NCBI GenBank assembly: GCA_023846275.1
Contig: CM043869.1
Coordinates: 20,288,775 to 20,352,774, forward strand
Direction of reading: 5' to 3'
DNA from: Vanilla planifolia
Taxonomy: Eukaryota > Streptophyta > Magnoliopsida > Asparagales > Orchidaceae
Length of the DNA: 64,000 nucleotides
The number at the start of each line of letters is the position of its first letter. The stretch's first letter is position 1. A program made the position numbers and the translations under genes. The notes beneath the pieces are model-generated. The model did no database searches. It was not told where the DNA came from and saw only the letters and a program-made list of their open reading frames with translations. Below are positions 1-12,778 of this stretch, one piece after another.

Positions 1-875
1 TAAGCATAAGAAGAAAAAGAAGAAGAGGAAAAGGAGAAGACCAAGAAAAAGAAGAGGAAGAAGAAGAAGAAAAAGAAGAAGAAGAAGAAGAAGAAGCAGA
101 AGTAGATGAAGTAGAAGAAGAAGAGGATGAAGAGAAGAGGAAGAAAATGGACAAGAAGAGGAAGAAAAGGAAGAAGAAAAAGAAGAATAAGAAGAAGTGG
201 AAGAGGAGGAGGAAGAAGATGAAAAAAGAAAAAGAAGAAGAACAAGATGGAGAAGAAGAAAAAGAAGAAGAAGAAGCAAAAGAAGAAGAAGAAGAAGAAG
301 AAGAAGAAGGAGAAGGAGAAGAAGAAGTAGAAGAATAAGAAGGAGAAGAAGAAGAAGAAGTTGTCAAAGATGGAGGAGGAGGAGAAGGGGAAGAAGAGGA
401 GGAAAAAGTTGAAGAAGAAGAAGAATAAGATGAGGAACATAAAAGAAAGAAAAAGAGTAGAGAAGAAGAAGAAGAAGCAGAAGTAGGAGAACAAGTAGAA
501 GAAGAAGAAGAAGAAGTGTAAGAGGAAGGTGATGAAGAAGAAGAAGAACAAGAAGAAAAGGAAGAAGTAGAAGAAGAAAAAGAAGAAGGACAAGGAGAAA
601 AAGAAAAAGAGTAAGAAGAAGAGGAGGAAGTAGAAGAAGAAGAAAAGGAAGAAGTAGAAGAAGAAGAAGAAGAGGAAGAAGAAGAAAACAAAGAAGAGGA
701 TGAAGAAGAATTAGAAGAAAAAGAAGAGAAGGAGGAAGAATAAGAAGAAGAACAATAGGAAGATGAGGAGAAGCAGATGAACAAGAAGAAGAAGTTGAGT
801 AGGAAGAAGAAGAAGAGGAGGAAGAAGAAGAGGAACAAGATAGAAGTGGAACAAAGGGAAGAGGAAGAAGAGGAA

Positions 876-907
<32 letters not shown>

Positions 908-1198
908 AAATAAGAAGAAGAAGATGAAGAGGAGGAGGAAGAAGAAGATGAAGAAGAAGAAAATGAAGTGAAAGAAGAAGAAGAAGAAGAGTAATATGAA
1001 GAAGAGGAAGAAGTAGAAGAGGGCGAAAAAGATGAAGGGGAAGAAGAAGAAGAAGAAGAAAAATTTGATGTAATAGAAGAAGTAAAAGAAAAAGAAGGAG
1101 AAGAGCTTGCAAAAGAAGAAGAAGCAAAAGAAGAAGAAGCAAAAGAAGAAGAAGCAAAAGAAGAAGAAGACAATGGAGAAGAAACAAAAGATGATAAA
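1..1198 (+). repeat. Purine block of a unit cut by the window start
   Basis: GAA-type purine DNA with scattered T (GTAGAAG, GATGAAG). Near its right end a 15-bp unit, GCAAAAGAAGAAGAA, is repeated four times in a row (1109-1168). The block exits through ATGGATTA at about 1200. Confidence 0.85.
1109..1168 (+). repeat. 15-bp minisatellite, four copies
   Basis: Four consecutive copies of GCAAAAGAAGAAGAA lie inside the purine block. This is local tandem expansion of a variant GAA motif. Confidence 0.85.
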
Positions 1199-2298
1199 TT
1201 ATGGATTATTGAGGGTGTGCTAAGGGATTAAGTATTAGGCATAAAAAATTAGGGATTAGAGATTGTTGACGTGTGGATGAGAGTTTAAGGATTAGGGATT
1301 ACGTATTTGTGATTAGGGATTAAGAATTCGAGATTAGGAATTAGAGATTAGTGATTAGGGTTATAGTTTAGAAATTAGTGATTAGGGATTAAGGAATTGG
1401 TATTAGAGAATATGATTTTTTTATTATAAATAAGAATTGGAGAATAAGGGATTAGGTCATAAAGATTAGGGAATAAGAATTAAGGATTTGAGATTAAGGA
1501 TTAAAGATATTAGATTAGGGATTATGAGTTAAGAAAGAAGAAGAAGAATAGAAGAAGAAGAAGAAGATGATGATGATGATGATGATGAAGTAGTAGTAGA
1601 ATAAGAAGAAGAAGTACATGAAGAAGAAGAAGGAGAATAAGAACTTGATGATGATGAAGAAGAAGAAATAAAAGAAGTAGAAGAGGGAGGAGAAGATGCA
1701 AAACAAGGAGAAGAAGAAGAAGAAGAAAAAGAAGACGAAGAAGAACAAGAAGAGAAGAAGAAGAAGTGGAAGTAGAAGAGGAAGATGAAGAAGAAGAAGA
1801 AGAAGGAGAACAAGAAGAAGAAGAAGAAGGTCATGAAGAAAAAGAAGAAGAAGAAGAAGATGAAAAAGAAGAAAAAGAGAAAAAAATTAAGAAAAAGAAG
1901 GAGGAGAAGAAGAAGAAGAAGAAGAAGAAAAAGTAATGAAAGGAGAAGAAGAAGAAGAAGAAGAAAAAGAAGAACAAGAAGAAGAAGAAGAGGAGGAGGA
2001 CGAAGAAGAAGAAGAAAAAGAAGAAGAAGAGGAAGAAGAAGAAGAAGAGCAATAAGAAGAAGAAGAAGACAATGAGGAAGAAGAGGAACACGAGGAGGAA
2101 GAAGAAGAAGACGAAGAAGAAGAAGAAGAGAAAGAAGAAGTGAAAGATGTGGAAGAAGAAGAAGAAGAGGAAGAAGAAGAAGAAGAGCAATAAGAAGAAG
2201 AAGAAGACAATGAGGAAGAAGAGGAACACGAGGAGGAAGAAGAAGAAGACAAAGAAGAAGAAGAAGAGAAAGAAGAAGTGAAAGATGTGGAAGAAGAA

Positions 2299-2333
<35 letters not shown>

Positions 2334-2632
2334 TGATGAAGGAAAAGAAGAAGAGGAGTAAGAGGAGAAGTGAAAAGAAGAAGACAAAGAAGAAAATGAA
2401 GAAGGAGAAGAAGAAGAAGAGAAAGAATAGAAAGATGAGGAGAAGTGGACAAAGAAGATAAAGAAGATGAGGAGGAAGAAGAAGAAGAAAAAGAGGAAGA
2501 AGTAGAAGAGGAAGAAGAGGAATAAGAAGAGGAAGAAGTCAAAGAAGAGGAATAAGAAGAAGTCCCATAAGAAGAAGAAGAAGAAGAAGAAGGGGAATAA
2601 GAAGAAGAAGAAGAAGATGAAGACAAAAATGT

Positions 2633-2665
<33 letters not shown>

Positions 2666-2842
2666 AGAAGAAGAAGAAGAAGAAGAAGGAGAGTAAGAAG
2701 AAGCAGAAGTACAAGAAGAAGATGAGGAAGAAGAGGAGGAAAAAAAAGAGAAAATGATGAAGAAGAAAAAGAAGAGCAAGAAGTAGAAAAAGAAGAATAA
2801 GAAGAGGAAGAATAAGAGGAGAAGAAGAAGAGGTTGAAGAGA
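1199..2842 (+). repeat. Composite unit 1: heptamer block (to ~1530), class II purine block
   Basis: The short heptamer block changes directly to GAA at about 1531 without GAAGGAA or GGAGAA zones. The purine part contains a tandem duplication of about 138 bp at 2020-2310. Confidence 0.8.
2020..2310 (+). repeat. ~138-bp tandem duplication inside a purine block
   Basis: The string around GAGCAATAAG at 2047 recurs at 2185, with the following GACAATGAGGAAG, GAACACGAGG and GAAAGATGTGG landmarks in the same order, an offset of 138 bp. The two copies differ by only a few A/G or C/A changes. Confidence 0.8.
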
Positions 2843-4440
2843 TGAATAAGGGATTAGGGGTTTGGCATTAGAGTTCAGGGATAAAAGTGGAAGGGATTAG
2901 AGATTAAGGAATATAGATTATAGATTAGGAAGAGAGGGATTATGGATTAGAGAGGTATTATGGATTAGTGATCAGGGATTAAGAGGGAGGGATTAGGTAT
3001 TCAACATTAAAGATTGGGGATTGGAGATTATAGATTACCAATTTGGGATTAGGGTAGGGGTTAAGGATTATGAGTTAAGTAGTAGGAGTTAGAGAATAAG
3101 TAATATAAATTAAAGATTAAGGATTAAGGACTAAGGATTAGAGATGAAGGGATTAATTGTTTGGGATTTAGGATTAGTGATTAAGGGATTAATTATTAAA
3201 GATTAGGGATTATAGATTTGGGAATAGGGATTAAAAATTAGGGATTAGAGATTTGTGGTTAAGGATTAAGGATTAGATATTAGAGATTAGAGATTAAGGG
3301 AATCAGATTAGGATTAGGGATGTAGAATTAAGGATTAGTGATAATAATTAGTGATTAAGGATTAAGTATTAAAGATTAGAGATTAAGGATTATAGATTAG
3401 GGATTAAGGGTTAAGAATTAGGTTTTTCAGATAAGGGTTTAGAGAATAGGGAATAGAGATTAGGGATTATGCATGGATTAGAGATTAAGGATTATGGATT
3501 AAGGATTAGGGATTAGGGATTACAGAATAGGGAGAGGGAAGAAGGAAGATGAAATAGAATTAAGAATGAAGGAAAAGAGTGAAAGAAGAAATTAGATAGA
3601 AGAAGGAAGAAGGAAGAAAGAAGAATTCAGTAAGAAAAAGAAGTGGAGGAAGTAGAGGAGGAAAAAGAAGAAAAAAAGAAGTAGAGGAAGAATAAAGAAG
3701 AAAGAAGAACAAAGGAAGAAGAATGAAGAAAGAAGATGAGAGAAGGAAGAAGGAAGGTGCAAGGAAGAAGTAGGAAGGAAGAAGAAAGAAGAAAGAAGAA
3801 ACAAAAAAGAAGAATTAAGAAGAAGAAGAAGAAGAAGATAGGGAAGGAAAAGCACGACATGGAAAAAGAGGAAGAGAAGGTGAAGGGGAAGAAGAAGGAG
3901 ATGGAGAAGAAGAAGGAGAAGGAGGTGGAGGAGATGTAGAAGGAGATGGAGAAGCAGAAGGAGAAGAAGAAGAAGAAGGAGAAGGAAAAAGAGAAAGATA
4001 AGAGGAAGAAGAAAGAGAAAAGGAGGCAAAAGGTGAAGAAGAAGAAGACAAAGAAGAAGAAATAGATGTAGAACAAGAAGAGGAAGAAGAAGAACATGAA
4101 AAGAAAAAGGAGAATAAGAAGAATAACATGAAGCAAAAGAAGAAGAGGAAGATGAAGATGTAGAAGAAGAAGAAGAAGTAGAAGAAGAAAAGAACTTAAA
4201 AGAAGAGGAACTTGAAGAAGAAGAAGAAGAACAAAGAGAGGAAGAAGAAGAAGAAGATGAAGTAAAAGAAGAGGAAGAGCAAGAAGAAGAAGAACAAAAA
4301 GATGAAGTTGAAGATGAGGAAGAAGAGGTGAAAGAAGAAGAAGATGATGAAGATGAAGGAGTAGCAGAAGAAGAAGAAAAAGAACATGTAGTTGAAGAGG
4401 AAGAAGAAGAGGAGGAACAAGAAGTAGAATAACAAGAAAA
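2843..4440 (+). repeat. Composite unit 2: heptamer block (to ~3530), class I purine block
   Basis: GAAGGAA-type zone at about 3598-3800, GGAGAA-type zone at about 3880-3990, then GAA to the exit junction GAGATGGATTA at 4442. Confidence 0.8.
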
Positions 4441-5616
4441 TGAGATGGATTAGGTATTAAAGGTTAAGGATTAGGGATAAAATAGGGTTGGGATTTAAAA
4501 TTAGGTGTTAGGGATTAAGCATTAATGATTTGAGATTATAGATTAACAATTAGGGATTAAGGTTTAGGGACTAAAGATTAGGGATTAAAGAGTAGGGATT
4601 AAGTTACAAGTAATAGAGATTAGGGATTATAGATTAGAAATTAAGAATTAGGGATGAAGGGAGTAATGATTTGGGATTAGGGATTAAGGATTAAAGCATC
4701 AATGTTTAAGTTTGTAGATTAGGGATTTGGGATTCAGGATTACGAAATTAGGAATAAGGATTTAGGATTAAGGATTAAAGATTAGCGATTAAGGATTAGG
4801 GATTCAGAGTTAGGGGATTAGATGAGGGATTAAGGCTTAGAGATCAACTGATTATAAGTAGGATTAAGGATTATGGATTAGTGATTAAGAATTAAGGATT
4901 TGGGATTAGATATTAAGTATTAAGGATTAAGGATATGGGATTATGGATAATAGATTTGAGATTACAGAACGAAGATTCAGTATTAGGGATTAGAATTTAA
5001 GGATTAGAGATTAATGATTAGAGTTTAGGGATTATGATTTAAGGATGGATTAGAGATTAGGGTTAGGGATAAGGGATTAAAAATTAGGGATTAGGGAATA
5101 ACGATTAAGGATTAGTGATTAGGGAGGGATGGATTAGAGATCACAAATTTAAGGATTAGAGTTTAGGGAGGGAAGGATTAAGTAGTAAGGATTAGGGAAT
5201 AAGGATTAAGAATTACAAGGGAGAAGAAGAAGAAGAGGATGAACCAAAAAAATAAGAACAAGGAGAAGAAGAAGAAGAGGTAGAGGAAGTAGAAAAGGAA
5301 GAAAAAGAATAAGAACAAGAAGAAGATGAAAAAAAAGAAGATGATGAAAAAGGAGAAGAAGAAGAAGATGAAATAGAAGAAAAAGAAAAACAAAAAAAGG
5401 AGATAAAGAAGAAAAAGAAGAAGAAGAAGAAGAAGAAGAAGAAGAAGAAGAACAAGAAGAAGAGAAAGATGAAGAAGAAGAGGAAAAAGAAGAAGAAAAA
5501 CAAGAGGAAGATGAAAAAGAAAAAGAAGAAGAAGAAGAGAGGAAGAAAAAGTTGATGAAGTAAAAGAACCAGAGGAAGAAGAATAAGAAGACGAAGAAGA
5601 AGAAGAGGAAATAGAT

Positions 5617-5648
<32 letters not shown>

Positions 5649-5892
5649 AGAAGATAAAGAAAAAGAAGAGGAAGAAAAAGACGAAGAAGTAAAAGAAGTG
5701 GAAGAAGAGAAAGAAGTAGCAGAAGAAGAAGAAGAAGAAGAAGAAGAAGAACAAGTATAGGAAGAAGTAGAAGATGAAGAAAAGAGGAGGAAGGAGAAGT
5801 CAAATAATAAGAAGAAAAGAAGAAGAGAAAGAAGAAGAATTCATAGAAGAAGAAAAGGAAGAAGAAGAGGAATTTTAGGAAGAAGAAGAAGG

Positions 5893-5925
<33 letters not shown>

Positions 5926-6058
5926 AGAACAAGAAGAAAAAGAAGTAGAAGAGGAAGATGACGATGAAAAGAAAGAAAAAAAGATGAAGATAAGGAAGAA
6001 GAAGAAGAAAAAGGTGAGTAAGAAGAAGAAGTAGAAGAAGAAGAGAAAGAAGAGATAG
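4441..6058 (+). repeat. Composite unit 3: heptamer block (to ~5215), class II purine block
   Basis: The heptamer block runs into GAA DNA at about 5216 through GAATTACAAGGGAGAAG. The purine part has many AAAAAG runs. It exits at 6050 through GAGATAGATT. Confidence 0.8.
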
Positions 6059-7326
6059 ATTCGAGATCAAGGGTTTGGGATTAGGGATTAAAGATTAAGG
6101 ATTGAGGATTGTGGAATAAAGGATTAGAGACTAGGTATTTAGAAATACAAGTTAAACACTCAGGAGAGAAGGATTAAGAATTAGGGGTTAGGGATTTAGG
6201 AGTTAAGAATTATAGTTTATGATTTAATGATTAGGTTTAGGGATTAGGGTTTAGGGAATAAGTAATAAGTATTATAGATTAAGAATTAATGATTAGGAGT
6301 TAGGTTTTTTTGGATGAAGGGCTTAATGATTAAGGATTAGAGATTAAGGACTAAGAATTATAAGATTAATGACTAAGGATTAGATATTAGTGATTTAGGA
6401 TTAGAGATTAGGGTTTAGAGAATTGGGATTAGAGATTAGGGATAGATATTAGGGGTGCTAGATTTAGGAATAGATATTAGAGATTAGGTATTTGAGATAA
6501 AGACATTTGGATTAGCATTAGATATTTGGGATTAGAGATTAAGGATTTTGGATTAATGAATAAGGATTAGGGATGAAGGATTAAAGATTAGAGATAAGGG
6601 ATTAGGGATTTTAAATTATACATTAAGGATTAGGGATTTGGTATTAGAGATAAGAATTTAGGTGTTAGAGATTAGGGATAAGAGATTAGGGATTGAAAAT
6701 GAAAGATTAGAGATTAGGTATGGATTAGTGATAAGGGATTAAGGATTAGGGATTAGGGAGATGAAAGGAGTTAGGAAGAAGGAAGAAGAAAGAAAGAAGG
6801 AAGAAAAAAGAAAGAAGAAGAAGAAAGAAAGAAGGAAGAAAAAAGAAAGAAGAAGAAGAAAGAAAGAAGGAAGAAAGAAGAAGAAGAAAAAGAGCAAGAA
6901 AAATAGGAAGAAGAAGAAGAAGAGGAAGAAGAAGAGGGAGAGTAAAACGGATGGAAGAAGAAAGAAGGAAGGAGCAAGAAGGAAGAAAGAAGAAGAAAGA
7001 GGAGAAAAGAAAGAAGAAAGAAGGAAGAGGAAGAAGAAGAAGAAGAAGAAGAAGAAGAAGGAGAATGAGGAGGAGGACAAAGAGGAGAAGGAGAAGTACA
7101 AGGGTAAGGAGAAGGAGAAGGCAAAAGAGAAAGAGATGAGAAGGAGATGGAGAAGGAAAAGACAAAGAGAAGGAGAAGGAGAAGAAGGAGAAGGAAAAGA
7201 AGTAGAAGAAAAAGGAGAAGAAGAAGACGAAGAAGAAGAAGAAGAGGAAGAAATAAAAGAAGAAGAAGAAGATGAAAAAGATGAAATAGAAGATGAATAA
7301 AAGGAATAGGAAAAGAAGAAGTAGAA

Positions 7327-7372
<46 letters not shown>

Positions 7373-7592
7373 TGGAAGACAAAGATGAAGAAAAAATAGA
7401 AAACAAAGAAGAAGAAGAAGAAGAGGAGGACGAGGAGGAGGAGGAAGAAGAAGAAGAAGAAGAGGAAGATGAGGAAGGAGATGAAGAAGAAGAAGAACAA
7501 AATGTGGAAGAAGAAGAAGGGGAAAGGAAAGAAGAAGAAGAAGAAAAAGAGCAAGAAAAAGAGGAAGATAAAGATGAAGAAGAGGAAATAGA
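6059..7592 (+). repeat. Composite unit 4: heptamer block (to ~6760), class I purine block
   Basis: The landmark AATAAGTAATAA lies at 6257, next to exact telomere-type GGGTTTAGGG. The purine part has all three zones: GAAGGAA (about 6771-7040), GGAGAA (about 7084-7200) and GAA (to 7590). Confidence 0.82.
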
Positions 7593-9020
7593 GATGGTTT
7601 TGGGATTAGGGATTAAGAATTAGAGATTAAGGAGAGAATAATTATAGATTAGGGATTACAGATTATGGATTATAGAGAGAGGGATTAGGATTTAGAGATT
7701 GGATCTTAGGGATTAGGGATTAGGGATTAGGGAGAGCTAGATAGGGCATTAGGTATTAGGGATTAAGGATTAGGAATTAAGGAAAAGTGATTAAGGATTA
7801 TGGATTAAAAATTAGAGATTAGGGTTCAGAGATTAAGGATTATTGTTGAAGGAGTAGGGATTAAGGAATAAGTAATAAGATTTACGTTTTAAGGATTAGA
7901 AATTAGGGATTAAAGATGAAGGGATTAATGATTAATGATTAGGGATTAAGGATTAAGGATTAAAGGATTAAATATTAAATTTTATGAATTAAGGATTTGG
8001 TATTCTAGATTAGGGAATAAGGATTATGGATTAGAGATTAGTGATTAGGAATTTGAGATTAAAGATTTGTTATTAGAGATTAAGGATTAGAGACTAGAGA
8101 TTAAGGGATCAAGAATAGCATTAGGTATCAGAGATTAGGTATGAGGGATTAAGGATTAGTGATTAAGGATAAGGGATTAGGGATTAAGGATTCAAGAGTA
8201 GACAGTAGAGATTATGATTTAGGGATTAGAAAAAAGGAAGAAGATGAAGAATAAAAAGAAGAAGAAGAAGATGAAGAAGAGGAAGAATAAAGAAGAACGA
8301 TGAAAGAAAAAAAAACAAAGAAGAAGGAAGAAAGAATTAGAAAGAAAGAAAGAGGAAGGAGGAAGGTTGATGGAAGAAGAAAAAAGAAAGAAGAAAGAAC
8401 AAAGCAAAAATAAGAAAGAAGAAAGAAATAGAAGAAGAGGAAGAAGAAGGAGAAGAAGAACAAGAAGTAGAAGGAGAAGAAAAAGAAGGAGGACTAGGAG
8501 GAGGAGGAGAACGAGAAGGAGAAAGAGAAGGAGATGGAGATGGAGAAGGAGAAGGAGAAAGAGAAGGAGAAGGTGAAAGTGAAAGATAAGGAGAAGGAGG
8601 AGTAGATGAAGGAGAAAGAGACGTAGAAGAATAAGAAAAAGAAGAAGAAGAAGATGCAGAATATGAAGAAGAAGAGTAGGAAGAATTTCAAGAAAAGAAG
8701 ACAATGGAGAAAAAGAAGAAGGGGATGAAGAAGAGGAAAAGGAAGAAGAAGTAGTAGTAGTAGCAGGAGTGGAAGAAGTCAAAGAGGAATATGAAGAAGA
8801 AGAAGAAGAACAAGAAGAAAACGAAGTAGAGGAAGAAGGAGAAGATGAAGATGAAGAAGAAGAAAGAGAGAAAGAAGAAGAAGAGGAAGACGACGAAGAT
8901 GAGTAAAATGAGGAAGATAAGGAAGAAGAAGAATAAGAAGATGAGGACGAAGAACAAGTAGAAGTAGAGGAGGAGGAAGATGAAGAAGAGGAGGAAGAAG
9001 AATAAGAAGAGGAAGAAGAG
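7593..9020 (+). repeat. Composite unit 5: heptamer block (to ~8228), class I purine block
   Basis: The landmark AATAAGTAATAA is at 7867 and the run of four GGG blocks at 7709-7732. Purine zones: weak GAAGGAA (about 8325-8430), GGAGAA (about 8450-8620), GAA (to about 9018). It exits through GAGATGGACTA. Confidence 0.82.
7709..7732 (+). repeat. Four consecutive GGGATTA units (G-quadruplex-capable motif)
   Basis: Four GGG runs separated by 4-nt ATTA loops. This matches the usual G3-loop pattern for intramolecular G-quadruplexes and is the most telomere-like spacing in this block. Folding is inferred from pattern only. Confidence 0.6.
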
Positions 9021-10017
9021 ATGGACTAGAGATTAACAATTAGGGGTTAGGGAATATAGATTAAGGAGGCAGGGATATAAGATTAGGTGTTAATGACTAA
9101 AGATTACGGATAATAGATTAAGAAATAAATATTAAGGATTGGGGATTATCAATTAAGGTTTAATGATTAAGGATTATGGTTAAAAGAGTAAAGATTAAGG
9201 AATACGTAATAAGGATTAGGGATTAAGGATTAAGTGTTAAAGATTAGGTAAATTATTTTAGATGAAGAGATAATGATTAGGGATTTAGGATTAAAGAATT
9301 AATTATTATAGATTGGGGATTAGGGATTAAAGATTTAAGATTTAGGATTACAGATACTAGAATAGAGATTAAGGTTTACGAATTAGGGATTAATGATCAG
9401 AAACTAGGGATTTAAGATTATGGATTAGAGATTATGAATTAGAGATTAGAGGTAAAGCAATTAGGATGAGGATTAGGGATTAGGGATTAGAGAATAAGGA
9501 TTAAGGATTAGGGTTTAAGGATTAGAGATTAAAGACTAAGGATTATAGATTATTTAGTAAGTATTAAGGATTACGAGTCAAGTATTAAGGATTAAGGTCT
9601 ATTGATTAGTAATTAGAGATTAGGGATGAGGGATTAGAGATTAGGGATTTAGGATTATTGATTATAGAGTAGGGATTAGGTATTAAGGATTAGTGTTTAG
9701 GGATTAGAGATTAAGGATTAAAGATTAAAAATTATGGATTAAGAATGGATTAGGGATTAAGGATAAGGATTAGAAAATAGGGATTAGTGATTTGGGAGAG
9801 CTGGATTAGGGATTAAATATTTTGAGATAAGAGATTAGGTAGGGAGGGATTGAGATATAGGACTTAGGGAATAGGGACTAGAAATTACAAAGAAGAAGGA
9901 GAAGGAGAAGAAGAAGAAGAAGATGAAGAAGAAGAAGAAGAAGAAGAATAAGTAAAGGAAGAAGTAGAGGATGAAGAATACGAAGAAGAAGAACAAGAAG
10001 GAGGAGGAGGAGAAGAA

Positions 10018-10049
<32 letters not shown>

Positions 10050-10235
10050 AGAGCTAGAAGAAGAAGAAGAAGCAAAAGAAGAAGAGGAAAAAGAAGAACT
10101 AGAGGAAGAAGAAGAAGAAGAAGAGGAAGACGAGGAATAAGAGGAAGAAGAAGACAAAGATGAGGAAGAAGAAGAAGAAGAAGAGGAAGAAGTAGAAGAA
10201 AAAGAAGAACTAGTAGAAGAAGAGAAAAATAAGAG
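9021..10235 (+). repeat. Composite unit 6: long heptamer block (to ~9888), short class II purine block
   Basis: The purine part is only about 350 bp and is pure GAA type. Its exit, AAGAGACAGATTAAGGATA near 10231, is nearly the same as the exit of unit 8 near 12774, which marks the start of a large duplicated segment. Confidence 0.8.
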
Positions 10236-11322
10236 ACAGATTAAGGATAAATGGTTTGAGATTAGGGATTAAGGATTAAAGAATGAAGCGTCATGAATAG
10301 GTGTCAGGAAATATAGATTAAAGATTAGGGATTTGGGAGTTAGTAATTAGCGATTAAGGTTTAAGGATTAGAGATTAGGGATTAGAGAGTAGGGATTAGG
10401 GAATAAGTAATAAGGGTTAAGGATTAGGGATTAAGGATTAAGGATTAAGGATTAAGGATTAGGGATTAGGGATTACAGATGAAAGGATTAATGATTAAGG
10501 ATTAGATATTAAGGATTAATAATTAATAGAGTAATTTTTGAGGAATTGGGATTAAAGATTAGTAATTTTGGATTAGGGATAAAGGGTAAGGTTTAGGGAA
10601 TAGGGATTAAAGAATAGAGATTAGAGATTAGAGATTAGAGATTAGAGATTAAGGATCCAAGATTAAAGGTTAGAGATTAGACATTAGTTATTAAAGATAA
10701 AGGTATTTTAATTTACATTAGAGTCTTGAGATTAAGGATTAAGGATCTGGGATTAGTGATTAAGGTTTAAGAATTAAGAATTAGAGATTAAAGATTAAGT
10801 ATTATGGATTATAGATTAAGAATTATGGATTAGGGATTATGTATTGGAGTTTAGAGTTTAGGGAATAGAGATTAAGGATTAATGGTTGGGGATTAAATAT
10901 CAAGGATTAGAGTTTAGGGTTGGATTAGTGATTAGGGATTATGGAGTAGGGATTAGGGATTAAGGACTATGGATTAGGAAGAAGGAAGAAGGAAGAAGAA
11001 AGAAGAAAGAAAAGAGAAGGAAGAAAGAAGCAAAAGTGGAGGAAAAAGAAGAAGAAGAAGAAAGAGAAGAAGAACAAGAAGAGAAAGAATAAAGAAGAAT
11101 GAAGAAGGAAGAAAAAGATAGAAGGAAGAAGGAAGAAGGAAGGAAGGTGAAAGATGGAAGAAGGAAGGAGGAAGGAAGGAGGAAGATGGAAGAAGGAAGG
11201 AGGAACAAAGAAGGAAGAAGGAAGAAGCAAAAAAGAAGAAAGAAGAAAGAAGAAGAAGAACAAGAACAATGAGAAGGACAAGAAGGATGAAGAGAAGGAG
11301 TAGGAGAAGGAGAAGGAGATAA
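10236..11322 (+). repeat. Composite unit 7: heptamer block (to ~10975), truncated class I purine block
   Basis: The landmark AATAAGTAATAA lies at 10402. The purine part has the GAAGGAA zone (10976-11250) and a short GGAGAA zone (about 11290-11320) but no GAA zone. It joins abruptly to AAATAATAAGAATTTGG, which in unit 10 lies well inside the heptamer block (about 14531). This indicates loss of about 0.6 kb across two block boundaries. Confidence 0.8.
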
Positions 11323-12504
11323 ATAATAAGAATTTGGATTTAAGGGTTAAGGATTAGGGATTAGGGATGAAGGGATTAATAATTAAGGATTGTCAATTAG
11401 GGATTAGTCATTAGAGATTAGGAATTAATCATTAAAGATTAGGAATTTAGGATTAATGATTATAGATTAGTAAATAGTGATTAAGGATTAGAGATTAATG
11501 ATTAGAGATTTGAGATTAAGATTAAGGATTAGAGATTATGGATTAAAGATTAGAAATTAGAGATTAAGAGTCAAGGGATTAATCATGAAGGATTAAAAAT
11601 TTAAGATTAGGGATAGAGATTAGAGATTAGTGAATAGGGACGTAGGATTTAAGATTAGATATTAGTGATTAGAGATTAAAGATTAATAGATTTGGGATTC
11701 GTGATTAAAGATGTGAGATTAGTGATTAGTTATATAAGATTTAGGATTATATCTTAGAGATTAGATATTATAGATTATGAATTTGTGATTAATGGTTAGT
11801 TCTTAAGGATTAAGGATTTGAGATTAGAGATTTGGGATTATGGATTATAGATTAGAGATTAAGGATTAGGTATTTGTGATTAAAGTTGAAGGATTTAAGT
11901 TTACGAATTATATATTAAAGATTAACGATTAGAGATTAAGGATGGATTAGTGATTAGTGATTAGTGATTAGGGATTAAGGATTAGGAATTAGGGATTAGC
12001 TATTAAGGATAAGAGATTAGGGATAAAGAAGAACGAAGAAAGAAGAAGGAAGAGGGAAGAAAGAAGGGAAAAAGAAGAAGATACAGGAAAAGAAGAGGAA
12101 GAAGAAGTAGAAGAAGAGGAAGAATATAGAAGAAGGAAGAATGAAGAAGGAAGAATGAAGAAATAAGGAAGTAGGAAGGAAGAAGGAAGATAGAAGAAGG
12201 AAAAAGAAAAGAAGAAGATAGAAAGAAGATGGAAGAAAAAAGAATAAAGAATAAACATTAAAGAAGAAAGAAGAAAAAGGAAGAAGAAGAACAAGTAAAA
12301 GAAGAGAAAGATGAAGAAGAAAAAGAAGAGAAACAAGAAGAGAGCAAGAAAAAGAAGAAGAAGAAGAAGAAGAAGAAGAAGAAGAAGGAGAGAAAGAAAT
12401 AGAAGAGTAAGAAGACGAAGAAGAAAGAGAAGAAGATGAAGGAGAAGAAGAAGAATAATAAGTAAAGGAAGAAGCAGAGGAAGAAGAAGTCAAAGAAGAA
12501 GAAA

Positions 12505-12535
<31 letters not shown>

Positions 12536-12778
12536 AGATGCAGAAAAAGAAGAAGAAGACGTAGAAGAAGAAGAAGCAAAAGAAGAAGAAGAAGAAGAAG
12601 AAGAAATAGAGGAAGAAGAAGAAGGAAAAGAAGAAGAGAAAGAAGAAGAAGAAGAAGAGGAAGATGAGGAAGAAGTGGAAGAAGAAGAGGAAGATGAGAA
12701 AGAAGCAGAAGAAGAATGGGAAGAAGAAGTAGAAGAAAAAGAAGAAGAAGGTGAAGTAGAAGATGAGAAAAAAAAGAG
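11323..12778 (+). repeat. Composite unit 8: heptamer block lacking its usual start (to ~12020), purine block with GAAGGAA and GAA zones
   Basis: The heptamer part starts mid-unit (see unit 7) and matches unit 10 from about 14531 onward. The GAAGGAA zone is at about 12025-12300, followed by GAA. No clear GGAGAA zone. Confidence 0.78.
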
